Shown here in pieces: positions 30,026-38,557 of a stretch of 47,673 nt of DNA. Made by a program: the position numbers and the translations under genes. Under the pieces are notes generated by a model. That model saw nothing but the letters and a program-made list of their open reading frames with translations. It did no database searches and was not told the DNA's origin. This stretch comes from a virus. The stretch's first letter is position 1. Each line of letters begins with the position of its first letter. Where the stretch lies: positions 1-47,673 of the IMG/VR virus record IMGVR_UViG_3300017917_000994, one strand, 5' to 3'.

Positions 30026-30625
30026 ATGAAACACGTTGGTAAAATGAAAAATAACTCGGCTAGAGTCGCTATTGTTTATAGAACTCTACCTGGTGATCCT
30101 TATAGCTCATTGGTTATAGGAACAAACGGTCTAGTGGATAGTTATCATGACTCTCTCATGGCTGTTATCGAAAGCGATATGGGGCAGCAAACAAACGAAC
30201 TTGCAGACATTCTTTCTGTGAGGCGTTTCCCGGATGGTTCCAATATGTTGGGTTATCTTCATACCAACGGTCATCTAGTTAAAGTTCCAACTAATATGGT
30301 TCTTGTTACTCCAGATAACAAAACATCTATACCGTTGAATGAATTGAACGAACTTATTGCTAAACAGAAGAATGTATCCTTAGAAGAACTAGCAGTCACA
30401 GACGGGTCTCAAAAGAAAGCTCCGGCCAAGGAAGTAGTAACCGAAGCTGTTCCGGAAGTTGATACAAGTCCTAAAATCAATGACGGCGGATTTGAATTAA
30501 GTGCTTCCGAAATGCGATCAAGAGCTGATGCATTATTCAAACAAGCTCAACAACTTCGTAAGCAAGCAGACGAAATTGATCCTCCAAAAAAGAAAACTAC
30601 AAAGGCTAAAGAAGCAGTTGAATGA
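30026..30625 (+). CDS. Conserved hypothetical protein before the DHFR gene
   Basis: The product is 199 residues behind a strong AAGGAG. The N-terminal domain (MKHVGKMKNNSARVAIVYRTLPGDPYSSLV) and FPDGSNMLGYLHTNG segment recur in marine T4-like phages as I recall. The middle is a helical IPLNELNELIAKQKN block; the tail is a flexible Pro/Lys-rich linker and coiled coil (SRADALFKQAQQLRKQADEIDPPKKK). A binding or scaffolding role is suggested by the tail only. ATGA joins it to the DHFR gene, so the three downstream genes are one unit. Confidence 0.6.
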   Translation: MKHVGKMKNNSARVAIVYRTLPGDPYSSLVIGTNGLVDSYHDSLMAVIESDMGQQTNELADILSVRRFPDGSNMLGYLHTNGHLVKVPTNMVLVTPDNKTSIPLNELNELIAKQKNVSLEELAVTDGSQKKAPAKEVVTEAVPEVDTSPKINDGGFELSASEMRSRADALFKQAQQLRKQADEIDPPKKKTTKAKEAVE

Positions 30626-31104
30626 TTAACTGTATCGTAGCAGTAGATCGTAACCAGGGCATAGGGTTTAAAGGTTCTATGCCCTGGCCTCGCCTCTCAG
30701 GTGACCTTAAGTGGTTCAAAGAAAAAACCACAGATCAAATTGTAATTATGGGGCGCAAGACTTGGGATAGTATAGGATCAAAGCCGTTACCTAATCGCAT
30801 TAATTTAGTGTTAAGTAGAAATAAAATTGAAGGATGCAATTCTTCTTCAGATGACACAGATTGGCTTTTAGGATATTGCAAAATGTTCTATCCATATAAA
30901 GAAATTTATATCATAGGTGGTGGTGTAGTTTATCAACATTATTTAGATATTGTAGATAGATTTTATGTTACCGAAATTGATGCTGACTATAATTGCGATT
31001 CATTTTTTGACTATAATTATGTCAAAGAAAACTTTACAAAAGTTATAGAACATGCTAAATTTAATGATCCCATACCTTATACAATAAAAGAATATAACCC
31101 ATGA
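30622..31104 (+). CDS. frd: Dihydrofolate reductase
   Basis: The 160 residues show the DHFR fold: MINCIVAVDRNQGIGFKGSMPWPRLSGDLKWFK at the start with the substrate-binding acidic Asp, IVIMGRKTWDSIG (NADPH site), INLVLSR, and EIYIIGGGVVYQHYL. It reduces dihydrofolate made by thymidylate synthase. As in T4 the frd and td genes are adjacent and overlapping (ATGA). Length is typical of bacterial DHFR. Confidence 0.93.
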   Translation: MINCIVAVDRNQGIGFKGSMPWPRLSGDLKWFKEKTTDQIVIMGRKTWDSIGSKPLPNRINLVLSRNKIEGCNSSSDDTDWLLGYCKMFYPYKEIYIIGGGVVYQHYLDIVDRFYVTEIDADYNCDSFFDYNYVKENFTKVIEHAKFNDPIPYTIKEYNP

Positions 31105-31988
31105 GCAATTCAGAAAAACAATACCTCAGTTTGTTAAAAGATATTTTAGATACCGGAGAAGTTAAAACAAATAGAACAGGTATCTATACTCTAAGCAAAT
31201 TTGCCGCACAGATGAGATTTGATTTATCTCAAGGCTTTCCGGCCATTACTACTAAAAAGTTAGCTTGGAAGAGCGTAGTTAGCGAACTATTATGGTTTAT
31301 CGAAGGCAGCGGTGACGAACGTAGATTAAAAGAAATATTACACGGCGACGCCAATACAGACAAAAAAACTATTTGGACAGATAATGCCCAATCAAAATAT
31401 TGGATAGACACTAAACTAAAAAAACATCACGCCGATTTAGGTCGTATATACGGAGTCCAATGGAGACAATGGCGTGCTCCTGTATTCGGTGTCAATAAGA
31501 TGGGTGTAAGACACATCGATCAATTGCAGATTTTAATAAATGGTTTAAAAGAAGATCCTAATGGTCGCCGACACATTATAACTGCATGGAATCCTGGAGA
31601 ATTGCATTTAATGGCACTTCCGCCTTGCCACATGATGGCTCAGTTTTATGTTAGCAAAAATAAAAAATTACACTGCCATATGTATCAAAGAAGCGCCGAT
31701 ATGTTTTTAGGTGTTCCATTCAACATTGCTTCATATGCATTGTTTACTCATATGATTGCACAGGTCTGCGATTTAGAACCAGGTGAACTAGTGATTAGTT
31801 TTGGAGACGTTCATATCTATGAAAATCATATTGAACAAGTAAAAGCTCAATTAACTAGAGAGCCCTACGCTTTACCTAAATTAAATTTAAACAGCAATAT
31901 TAAAGATATTACAAAATTTACCATGAAGGACATTGAACTTACAGATTATCAATGTCACGAAGCGATTAAAGCCGACATGGCTGTTTAA
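31101..31988 (+). CDS. td: Thymidylate synthase (ThyA type)
   Basis: The 295 residues carry RTGIYTLSKFAAQMRFDL near 25, FPAITTKKLAWKSVVSELLWFIEG, the catalytic ALPPCHMMAQFY with its Cys near 173, and RSADMFLGVPFNIASYALFTHMIAQ. It makes dTMP from dUMP using methylene-folate. Unlike T4 td, no intron interrupts it. The stop overlaps the convergent fibre gene's stop by three bases (31985-31988), with no obvious terminator between, so opposing transcription may meet here. Confidence 0.96.
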   Translation: MSNSEKQYLSLLKDILDTGEVKTNRTGIYTLSKFAAQMRFDLSQGFPAITTKKLAWKSVVSELLWFIEGSGDERRLKEILHGDANTDKKTIWTDNAQSKYWIDTKLKKHHADLGRIYGVQWRQWRAPVFGVNKMGVRHIDQLQILINGLKEDPNGRRHIITAWNPGELHLMALPPCHMMAQFYVSKNKKLHCHMYQRSADMFLGVPFNIASYALFTHMIAQVCDLEPGELVISFGDVHIYENHIEQVKAQLTREPYALPKLNLNSNIKDITKFTMKDIELTDYQCHEAIKADMAV

Positions 31989-33202
31989 ACTTTTACTTCG
32001 ATAAGACCGTCTACGCCTTCAAAATCTTCTAAAGCGATACCAATGATTGCTCTAGCATCATCTCCTGCTTTAAAGGATTCGGCATAACCTGCTCTTTCGC
32101 TTGATACCAGGTGATCACCTTTGGAAATTTTTCCAGTTACTTTGCAGGGAACCCGACCTTTTAGAGCAATGTAAGGGTGTGTCCAATCATCTCCTGCACT
32201 ACTATTCATTTTAAATGCAGGATTCTTACTTACTATACCAGCCACTTTTACATCTGCTCTATTTTTAGTTATTGTAACTTCTTTAGAGCCCCCGACAACT
32301 AATACGGTTCCGAAGTCATACAATGAATCACTTTCGTATCTTTCTGCTAAGTCAGCAAAAGTTGCCTGTAGAGTTGATCCTGCAATAAGTGACCAAGCAC
32401 CTTCGATAGTACCCGGAGTCGAAGGAGAACCTGTGCTTATCTTATTTAGGTTTAATAACTGAGTAATATTACCTGCAACAAAGTTAACCTGGCTGCTTAA
32501 TAGATAATCAGTAGACGGACGTCCGTTTAGTCTAACGCTATCTGCGGCTGTTCCCCAGAAATAGCTTTGCGTGGATGTAGAAACTCCTGTTATAGGATCA
32601 GCGCCTTTTAATGTAATACCGTACTTTATTTGACTAAATTCAGTATACAAAGGATCAGTAATATCAACGTTAAAAGCATTAGGAGATATTACACCGATTG
32701 TAGCTTCTCCGATTGATAGTTTGATTATGTCATAAGGAACGTTGGTACTAGAAAGTACATTACTAGTAGCCGCGCCCCCAGTAGTAGATCCTCCAGAACT
32801 ACCCGAAGTTCCACTACCTCCCCCTGGACCAATTAATATTAATTCATTTAAATTTTTTATGTAAAGTTTTTGTCCTGCGGCATCAAACCATAAATCTCCA
32901 TTATTAAGATCTGACGGTTGAGTAGTAGATACTGTTGTAGTTAATAATGTTTTAAACTGAATTCCGTCATACAATTTTAATTTTTTTGCTGACGTGTCAT
33001 ACCATAACTGTCCTGCAAGTGGTTTAGACGGAGCAGAATTATTAGCAAAATTTTCTAAAAGCTTCACTAAATTATCATTAACCACCTGCCCGTATCCTGC
33101 ATAATTTCTTCCCACTAAAGAAAGATCAGTGGTCAAATTTAGCGTACCATCATCTACGGTAGTTAATTTTAATCCATTTGTTTTATATAATGTATAAGGC
33201 AT
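31985..33202 (-). CDS. Tail-fibre protein A: shared N-terminal module plus fibre-tip domain
   Basis: The 405-residue product starts with the fibre N-module (MPYTLYKTNG...SLVGRNYAGYG...LLENFA...PLAGQLWYDT) shared with three genes upstream in the same operon. A Gly/Ser-rich linker (GGGSGTSGSSGG near 127) follows. The C-terminal 130 residues (ATFADLAERYESD, KVAGIVSKNPAF, GRVPCKVTGKISKGDHLVS, IIGIALEDF) match a domain common at the ends of marine phage fibres. It is the last gene of the fibre block. CGGAG lies before the start. Confidence 0.75.
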   Translation of the reverse strand: MPYTLYKTNGLKLTTVDDGTLNLTTDLSLVGRNYAGYGQVVNDNLVKLLENFANNSAPSKPLAGQLWYDTSAKKLKLYDGIQFKTLLTTTVSTTQPSDLNNGDLWFDAAGQKLYIKNLNELILIGPGGGSGTSGSSGGSTTGGAATSNVLSSTNVPYDIIKLSIGEATIGVISPNAFNVDITDPLYTEFSQIKYGITLKGADPITGVSTSTQSYFWGTAADSVRLNGRPSTDYLLSSQVNFVAGNITQLLNLNKISTGSPSTPGTIEGAWSLIAGSTLQATFADLAERYESDSLYDFGTVLVVGGSKEVTITKNRADVKVAGIVSKNPAFKMNSSAGDDWTHPYIALKGRVPCKVTGKISKGDHLVSSERAGYAESFKAGDDARAIIGIALEDFEGVDGLIEVKV

Positions 33203-33231
33203 TCATCGGCTCCGTTTATAATATTTACCGG

Positions 33232-34137
33232 TTAAATTATTTTCATAATGAACGCCAAAGCATAGTAAGGATTCAATATATCAACAGAAGCATTGCCTGT
33301 AGCACTAGTTGTTCCGCCAAAGCTATGTGTGTGACTACCGGATTGTCCGCCAGTAGTAAACGTATGATTATGATTTCCTGCTGTAGTAGTGTCCCAAACT
33401 TGTCCTGCTCCGCCACCTACAGATCGTGCATCGTAATTAAATGCACCTCTAGAATTACTAGTCCATCCGGCAACACCGTTAGCAAAGGCCAATTGATCGT
33501 CGCCTGGCATACCGTGGTTATGATTACCGGCACTAGCTGTTACTCCGCTATGAGAGTGGTCTGCGCTTTCAACAGAACTATTTCCACTAAATCCATGCGT
33601 ATGAGCTACTACAGTAGTTATAGATCTAGCCCCCCCAGTGTTTCCAGGTGCAAAATCATTGCCGGCGCCAACTATAAATCTATCTCTCAAATCAGGAGTA
33701 ACTACACCGTTAACTGTTTGACCGTTACATAAAGCCCATCCAGAAGGAATGTTAGCAATGACTCCATACCACATTAAAATACTTCCCAAAGGTATAACAC
33801 TATGAACAAAAGCTGTGGTAGCTGTAGCCGTAGAATTATTATCAACCGATTGGGTAGTTGTAGATGTAAAAGGACCCATGGATCTAAAACCACTGGCGGT
33901 CCTTACATACATCTGTTCATTTGATTTGTTAAACCAAAGTTGTCCCTGAAGTGGATTAACTGGCTCAACTGTTCCGTTAAAATTTTCTAATAATCTAACA
34001 AAATTTTCATTTTGAGATTTGCCAAAAGCACTAACATTTTTTCCTATCAACGTCAAGCTAGTCTTCGATACATCTGTTGTACCGTCAGCGAGATCAATTA
34101 ATAATGTTCCGTCTGATTTTCTTATACTATATGTCAT
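33232..34137 (-). CDS. Tail-fibre protein B with tail-collar and His-rich tip
   Basis: This 301-residue product has the shared N-module, then a tail-collar domain (GSILMWYGVIANIPSGWALCNGQ and PDLRDRFIVGAG near 121-160). The tip carries five HxH-type pairs (HTHGF, HSHSG, NHNHG, NHNHT, HTHSF), likely metal sites, as in the T4 gp37 tip where HxH repeats bind iron. It ends ILNPYYALAFIMKII, typical of receptor-binding fibre ends. The pattern says host-recognition tip. Gene order is consistent with a single transcript from the minus strand. Confidence 0.8.
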   Translation of the reverse strand: MTYSIRKSDGTLLIDLADGTTDVSKTSLTLIGKNVSAFGKSQNENFVRLLENFNGTVEPVNPLQGQLWFNKSNEQMYVRTASGFRSMGPFTSTTTQSVDNNSTATATTAFVHSVIPLGSILMWYGVIANIPSGWALCNGQTVNGVVTPDLRDRFIVGAGNDFAPGNTGGARSITTVVAHTHGFSGNSSVESADHSHSGVTASAGNHNHGMPGDDQLAFANGVAGWTSNSRGAFNYDARSVGGGAGQVWDTTTAGNHNHTFTTGGQSGSHTHSFGGTTSATGNASVDILNPYYALAFIMKII

Positions 34138-34149
34138 ATTATTGTCTCA

Positions 34150-36357
34150 TCAAATATCTCTGTAGAATCTCCAAACTAACGGAGGATCATTAACTACCCT
34201 AAATTCTTTAACTGAATATTGAATTGTTGCCGTAGTAGTAACAAACGTACCTGTGGCCGCTACTGCTGTAACTGCTCCACCTGGGGCACTAGTTGGATAC
34301 AATTGGAATAGAGACGACGTTGTTGCAATATTAATCTGCTGAGGAGGTACAACAATACCGTGACGTTGGCAAAGAACTCTAGCCCTATATCCAACTGGTA
34401 AATCGTATTGACTTTCAAAAGGATACAGTGGAGGAATCTGGTTAACTGGCGGAGCTAGTACCATTAGTATATTTGCAATATCAGTATCTGGCAATGCCAT
34501 GTTTGTAATATCTATGCTTAATACAAATCCCTTTAATTGAGTAACAGCGGCATAATCTTGCAGGTACTGAACAGTTGCAGCGTCTGTAGATTTTGCCGGA
34601 TAACCTACATTTATTAATCTCTTATTTGTAGCATCTATATTGCCATTAATAGAAGAGTTTAATAATAAGTCAGGGAATGTAGCTGTTGGGTTTGCCCCTA
34701 ATACTGGAGTAGTTGAAGCTAAGATACCATTAGATAATAAAGTAAACTGATTGTTACTAGAAGTAGTAACTGATCTAACATTATAGTCTCCGTTGTATCC
34801 TGCATCAACAACACCTGCTAGTGTAACACTTGTTCCTGTAAATATTAAAGGTGCTGGATTTAATAAAGTAACGGTTATTACTGTACCAGTTGTTGTAGAT
34901 ACTGCTGTTACCTGTGATATCCTTATGCTTTGAGCATTAGTGGTAATTCCAGTGCCTTTAATTACCACGTTACTTGCTGTTAATTCAGCTAGCACACCTA
35001 CTCTTGTTATATTTGTAGTTGTTACCAAGGCGCCAAGATAGGTCATACCTAGTGTAGGATATCCGGCAATATTATATGTGCTTGAATTACTTAGAAGATC
35101 TACATTAATGTTAGATCTCCATGATGAACCTGTATTGGCATACAACCAAGTTTTATCTGTGGTACCTTTTAATATTATGCCGCCGCCGTCTACCTGAGAA
35201 TCAGTAAATGATGTGGCACTGGATGCAAGTTCAATTGCCTTATCTGTAATTTGAACAATATTAGAATTAACAATAGTAGTTGTGCCAAGAAACTCAACTC
35301 GTCCTGTAACCTGCAGATTACCTGTTATTCTTGTATCTCCTGCTACATCTAAATTGAAAACAGGATTTACTAAATTAATACCAATTTTATTTCCTACTAG
35401 ACATAGAAGATCGTTATCGCCAATGCCACGAACTTGTCTAAACACTAGTTTTTGATCTACGTTAACACTTTTAATAAATGAAGTTCTAGAACCGCCCGAA
35501 CCAGAAGCAAAAATTTGAAGATCGGGGGATCCTCCTGGTTGTCCAGGGTTGCTACCTATGAATAACCCGCCTTCGTCAACTGCGGTTGCTGTGGGCCAAG
35601 AATAAGCACTGCCACTCTTGACTCCTTTTCTTGTATCGTTTTTAATCCAAATTGCACTGTCTGTAACTTCATCAAAGTTATTAACCAGATAATTTGTAGC
35701 ACTGAACCCTAGGTAATTAGTTGAATCGGTAGCCGTTCCTTCAAATTTAACATTAGGAATAGCAGATTTATTAAGAGTAATACCAGGACTTATATTAAAC
35801 AACCCCTGTGTATTTTGTGTAGCTGTATTAGCAAAGGTAAATGTAGCTGTACTAATCACAGCAACTAAAATTCCATTGGAATATAAAGCTGTAACTTGCC
35901 TTTCTCTTAAAGCATCGTCTTTCCAATTTTCAATAACAAATCCAGATTTACCATAAGGTGATTTATATATTGGTCCAGCTAAAACTGTAGTAGTACCGTC
36001 TTTGGTAAAATTTAATTGATCATTAGTAGTATCTATCCATAAATCGCCTTGACGTAGTATAGAAGGCTTAGTTGCACTAAGCACAGAAGATGAAATTTCT
36101 CCAAAGACTCCCTCCGGTGTGTAAACTTTTAATCTGCCGTCTGCTGTACTGTACCAAAGCTGCCCTGTCTGAGGGGATAACGGTTGAGTAACGCCTGCGA
36201 AATTTTCTAATAGTCTTACAAAATTGGTGTTTAGAGCAGTTCCGTATTCATCAACGTTTTTTCCTATCAGCGTTAAGCTGGTAGATTTGCTATCTAGCGT
36301 ACCGTCTACTAGATTAACTAAAACTGTTCCGTCTGATTTCTTTATTGTATAGGCCAT
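34150..36357 (-). CDS. Tail-fibre protein C, large
   Basis: The 735 residues begin with the shared N-module (MAYTIKKSDGTVLVNLVDGT, LTLIGKNVDEYG, NFVRLLENFA, GQLWYST). The rest is a long beta-rich shaft with Thr/Ser/Asn-rich strands and a GKIGINLVNPVFNLDVAGDTRI segment like those in repeating phage fibre shafts; a second such block VRSVTTSSNNQFTLLSNG occurs later. The C-terminal 100 residues have PLYPFESQYDLPVGYRARVLCQRHG. No catalytic motif seen. It probably forms the trimeric fibre body. Confidence 0.7.
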   Translation of the reverse strand: MAYTIKKSDGTVLVNLVDGTLDSKSTSLTLIGKNVDEYGTALNTNFVRLLENFAGVTQPLSPQTGQLWYSTADGRLKVYTPEGVFGEISSSVLSATKPSILRQGDLWIDTTNDQLNFTKDGTTTVLAGPIYKSPYGKSGFVIENWKDDALRERQVTALYSNGILVAVISTATFTFANTATQNTQGLFNISPGITLNKSAIPNVKFEGTATDSTNYLGFSATNYLVNNFDEVTDSAIWIKNDTRKGVKSGSAYSWPTATAVDEGGLFIGSNPGQPGGSPDLQIFASGSGGSRTSFIKSVNVDQKLVFRQVRGIGDNDLLCLVGNKIGINLVNPVFNLDVAGDTRITGNLQVTGRVEFLGTTTIVNSNIVQITDKAIELASSATSFTDSQVDGGGIILKGTTDKTWLYANTGSSWRSNINVDLLSNSSTYNIAGYPTLGMTYLGALVTTTNITRVGVLAELTASNVVIKGTGITTNAQSIRISQVTAVSTTTGTVITVTLLNPAPLIFTGTSVTLAGVVDAGYNGDYNVRSVTTSSNNQFTLLSNGILASTTPVLGANPTATFPDLLLNSSINGNIDATNKRLINVGYPAKSTDAATVQYLQDYAAVTQLKGFVLSIDITNMALPDTDIANILMVLAPPVNQIPPLYPFESQYDLPVGYRARVLCQRHGIVVPPQQINIATTSSLFQLYPTSAPGGAVTAVAATGTFVTTTATIQYSVKEFRVVNDPPLVWRFYRDI

Positions 36358-36361
36358 GGCA

Positions 36362-37855
36362 TTAATACTTTATAATATATTTTACTGTCGGTAATGGATT
36401 AGGCGGAGTTGCCGGGCTTTGCGGATTAACCACTGTTACACCGGTCAAATTAGGTAGAACAAACCATGTTGCCGACGAAGCAGTTCCATAAGTGGTCCCA
36501 ATTAAATTATATAATTGTTGGAATCCTCCTGCTATAGGAACAGAACTACCATCGCATATAGCCCAACCATCTGGTATTCCTGCCCCCGAATACAAGGTAA
36601 TCATACCAGTTTGCACCATAGAAAATGCTGTAGATGTAGTAGCAAAATTTCTAGCATAGACTGTTCTAAAAGGATTTGATACACTACCTATGTCATAGGT
36701 GCCTGTAGTTGCAGGAACAATACCTGTACCTCCACTACCTAAATATCCTACTACAATTTGTCTACTAAAGGTTCCTGTATTAGAAACATTAATATTACCT
36801 TGTACAGCTAAATTAGTACCAAACGTTCCTCCCCCGGCTACATATACAGCATTAGATGCCGCAGATGCTACTGTTAGTGTTCCGCTAAACCTTGCGCTAC
36901 CGGTAACATCTAATGCCTGAGCAGGACTATCATTATTAATACCAACTCGTTGTAAATTTCCATCTAAGGTTAAGATCTCATTGTCAACATCATTTTTTCT
37001 AACTCTAAATCTTATCCTTGCACTATCGGCTCTGTTAATTAACACGCCGTCATTGATTTGTTTTTCGATTAAGAAAGTTTGAGATATGTTTCCTATCTTT
37101 ATACCGCCATCTGAATTTATTCTTAAAAATCCATTAATGGTACCCGCCGTATCTGATCTCAAAAAGTTATCTGCAGGAACAGGCGCTGGTTGACTAGAAA
37201 CTTGTAAATTTAAGGCAGTATTAGCAAGTCCGCTAACTTTTGCTGACACTCCAGCAAATGCCTGTGTGCTAACATTTAGGCCAGGAGTTAGTTGGCTAAA
37301 TCCAGTAATACTAGGATTAGGAACAAATGTTTCTTTGGCGGTTATTGTTATAATACTACTATTAACATAAGTTACTACTACCTCATGAGGAACTCCAACT
37401 GCATCATTAATGGTATCTACATAGGTTCCTGTACGTCTTACATTATCTAATTCTGGTCCTATAACTTTCCACGATCCGGCAACACGCATCTTCAATCTAA
37501 AAGTTGCACTATCTGCCCATAGATCTCCATTTTTAACTACATAAGGACCGTCAACCGGGTCACTAGTTCCGCTGTATAAGCCTCCTGAAGGAGTCCAAGT
37601 AGATCCGTCATAGACCTTTAATATTTTATTATTTGGTATTGTTGTATCATACCAAAGTTGCCCCTCAATAGGAGCAGTAGGAGGGTTTGTATAAGAAAAA
37701 TTTTCTAGTAAGTGGACAAAGTTTTCTGCTATTGCTTGCCCGTAGCCGGAAGAATTTCTACCTACCAAATTTAAACTTGTACTTTGATCAACACTAGAAT
37801 CAAGTATAGTAATTGGAGTTTTGCTAGGATTTGATAGGTATACTGTATATGTCAT
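36362..37855 (-). CDS. Tail-fibre protein D with collar domain
   Basis: The product is 497 residues: the shared N-module (MTYTVYLSNPSKTPITIL, SLNLVGRNSSGYG, NFVHLLENFS, IEGQLWYDT), a middle of fibre-shaft sequence (VGINNDSPAQALDVTGSARFSGTL), and a C-terminal tail-collar domain (GMITLYSGAGIPDGWAICDGS, then LYNLIGTTYGT and PNLTGV) near 410-480. It is a paralogue of genes at 31985, 33232 and 34150 and lies five bases from the last of these in the same operon. Probable long tail-fibre or baseplate-attached fibre. Confidence 0.75.
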   Translation of the reverse strand: MTYTVYLSNPSKTPITILDSSVDQSTSLNLVGRNSSGYGQAIAENFVHLLENFSYTNPPTAPIEGQLWYDTTIPNNKILKVYDGSTWTPSGGLYSGTSDPVDGPYVVKNGDLWADSATFRLKMRVAGSWKVIGPELDNVRRTGTYVDTINDAVGVPHEVVVTYVNSSIITITAKETFVPNPSITGFSQLTPGLNVSTQAFAGVSAKVSGLANTALNLQVSSQPAPVPADNFLRSDTAGTINGFLRINSDGGIKIGNISQTFLIEKQINDGVLINRADSARIRFRVRKNDVDNEILTLDGNLQRVGINNDSPAQALDVTGSARFSGTLTVASAASNAVYVAGGGTFGTNLAVQGNINVSNTGTFSRQIVVGYLGSGGTGIVPATTGTYDIGSVSNPFRTVYARNFATTSTAFSMVQTGMITLYSGAGIPDGWAICDGSSVPIAGGFQQLYNLIGTTYGTASSATWFVLPNLTGVTVVNPQSPATPPNPLPTVKYIIKY

Positions 37856-37857
37856 TT

Positions 37858-38526
37858 TTAAATTCCGCTACTCAAACTTTGTACCCTAATGGTGTAATCT
37901 ATTTGTATCAATCTGTTTAAAGATTTTTGTACTGGATGGAAAATAACATGAGTTAGGAGTAGACCTGTATTTGGTCCTGCTGTATTATAACTTTTCAATC
38001 CTAACTCATCGAAAACAAACGCACTATCTAATGCTGTTTCATTATCAAATGCTGCCTGGCCGGCGGGTTCGCCAAAATCTAATAAACAACTTACAAGAAT
38101 ATCACTATAGGCTGTACCTGTAATATGTCTAACTTCCATGTAATTTCTACTAGGATCTAAACTATTCGGATTACGACCGTCTACAGTTTTATAATAAGTT
38201 TGGTCATATAAAGCAGCAGCACTACCTGTTGTGTTTGGAGTTAAATAGGTTATGATACCTGTGGGATCAATCCTACTACCTCCTCTACCAAAAACCATTT
38301 CAGCAATAACTCCGGATTCCTGGTTGCTGACACCGCTAGCCAATGCTATACTAAAATTTTCATAGTGGATAGCATTTCTTTTATCTACAAATATTTCTTT
38401 AGATTCGGGATCATATATTTTAATATGGCCGGTTAATCTAATATTTCCTTGTTCGTCAGGCTTTTGCACTTTATTTTCTTCCATAACTTTTTTGGTGTTC
38501 TCTTTATCTTGTGTTGAGTGATCCAT
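37858..38526 (-). CDS. Conserved fibre-cluster protein
   Basis: The 222-residue product begins with a polar charged stretch, then ISL-type sheets: IRLTGHIKIYDPESKEIFVDKRNAIHYENFS near 30-60 and DILVSCLLDFGEPAGQAAFDNET and LTHVIFHPVQKSLNRLIQIDYTIRVQ near the end. I recall this as a conserved protein in fibre clusters of marine T4-like phages; possibly a baseplate hub or fibre connector. The end at 37858 is only two bases from gene D. No ribosome site stands out; a late-promoter-like motif lies upstream. Confidence 0.65.
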   Translation of the reverse strand: MDHSTQDKENTKKVMEENKVQKPDEQGNIRLTGHIKIYDPESKEIFVDKRNAIHYENFSIALASGVSNQESGVIAEMVFGRGGSRIDPTGIITYLTPNTTGSAAALYDQTYYKTVDGRNPNSLDPSRNYMEVRHITGTAYSDILVSCLLDFGEPAGQAAFDNETALDSAFVFDELGLKSYNTAGPNTGLLLTHVIFHPVQKSLNRLIQIDYTIRVQSLSSGI

Positions 38527-38531
38527 AGTGA

Positions 38532-38539
38532 TATTTATC
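38532..38539 (-). promoter_or_regulatory. Candidate late promoter (GATAAATA on the minus strand)
   Basis: The minus-strand octamer GATAAATA matches seven of eight bases of the T4 late consensus and lies only five bases before the ATG of the 37858-38526 gene. The transcription start it predicts would fall on the start codon. It is uncertain because the AT-rich sequence favours chance matches. Confidence 0.25.
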
Positions 38540-38557
38540 CATAAGTTTTAATGTGTT

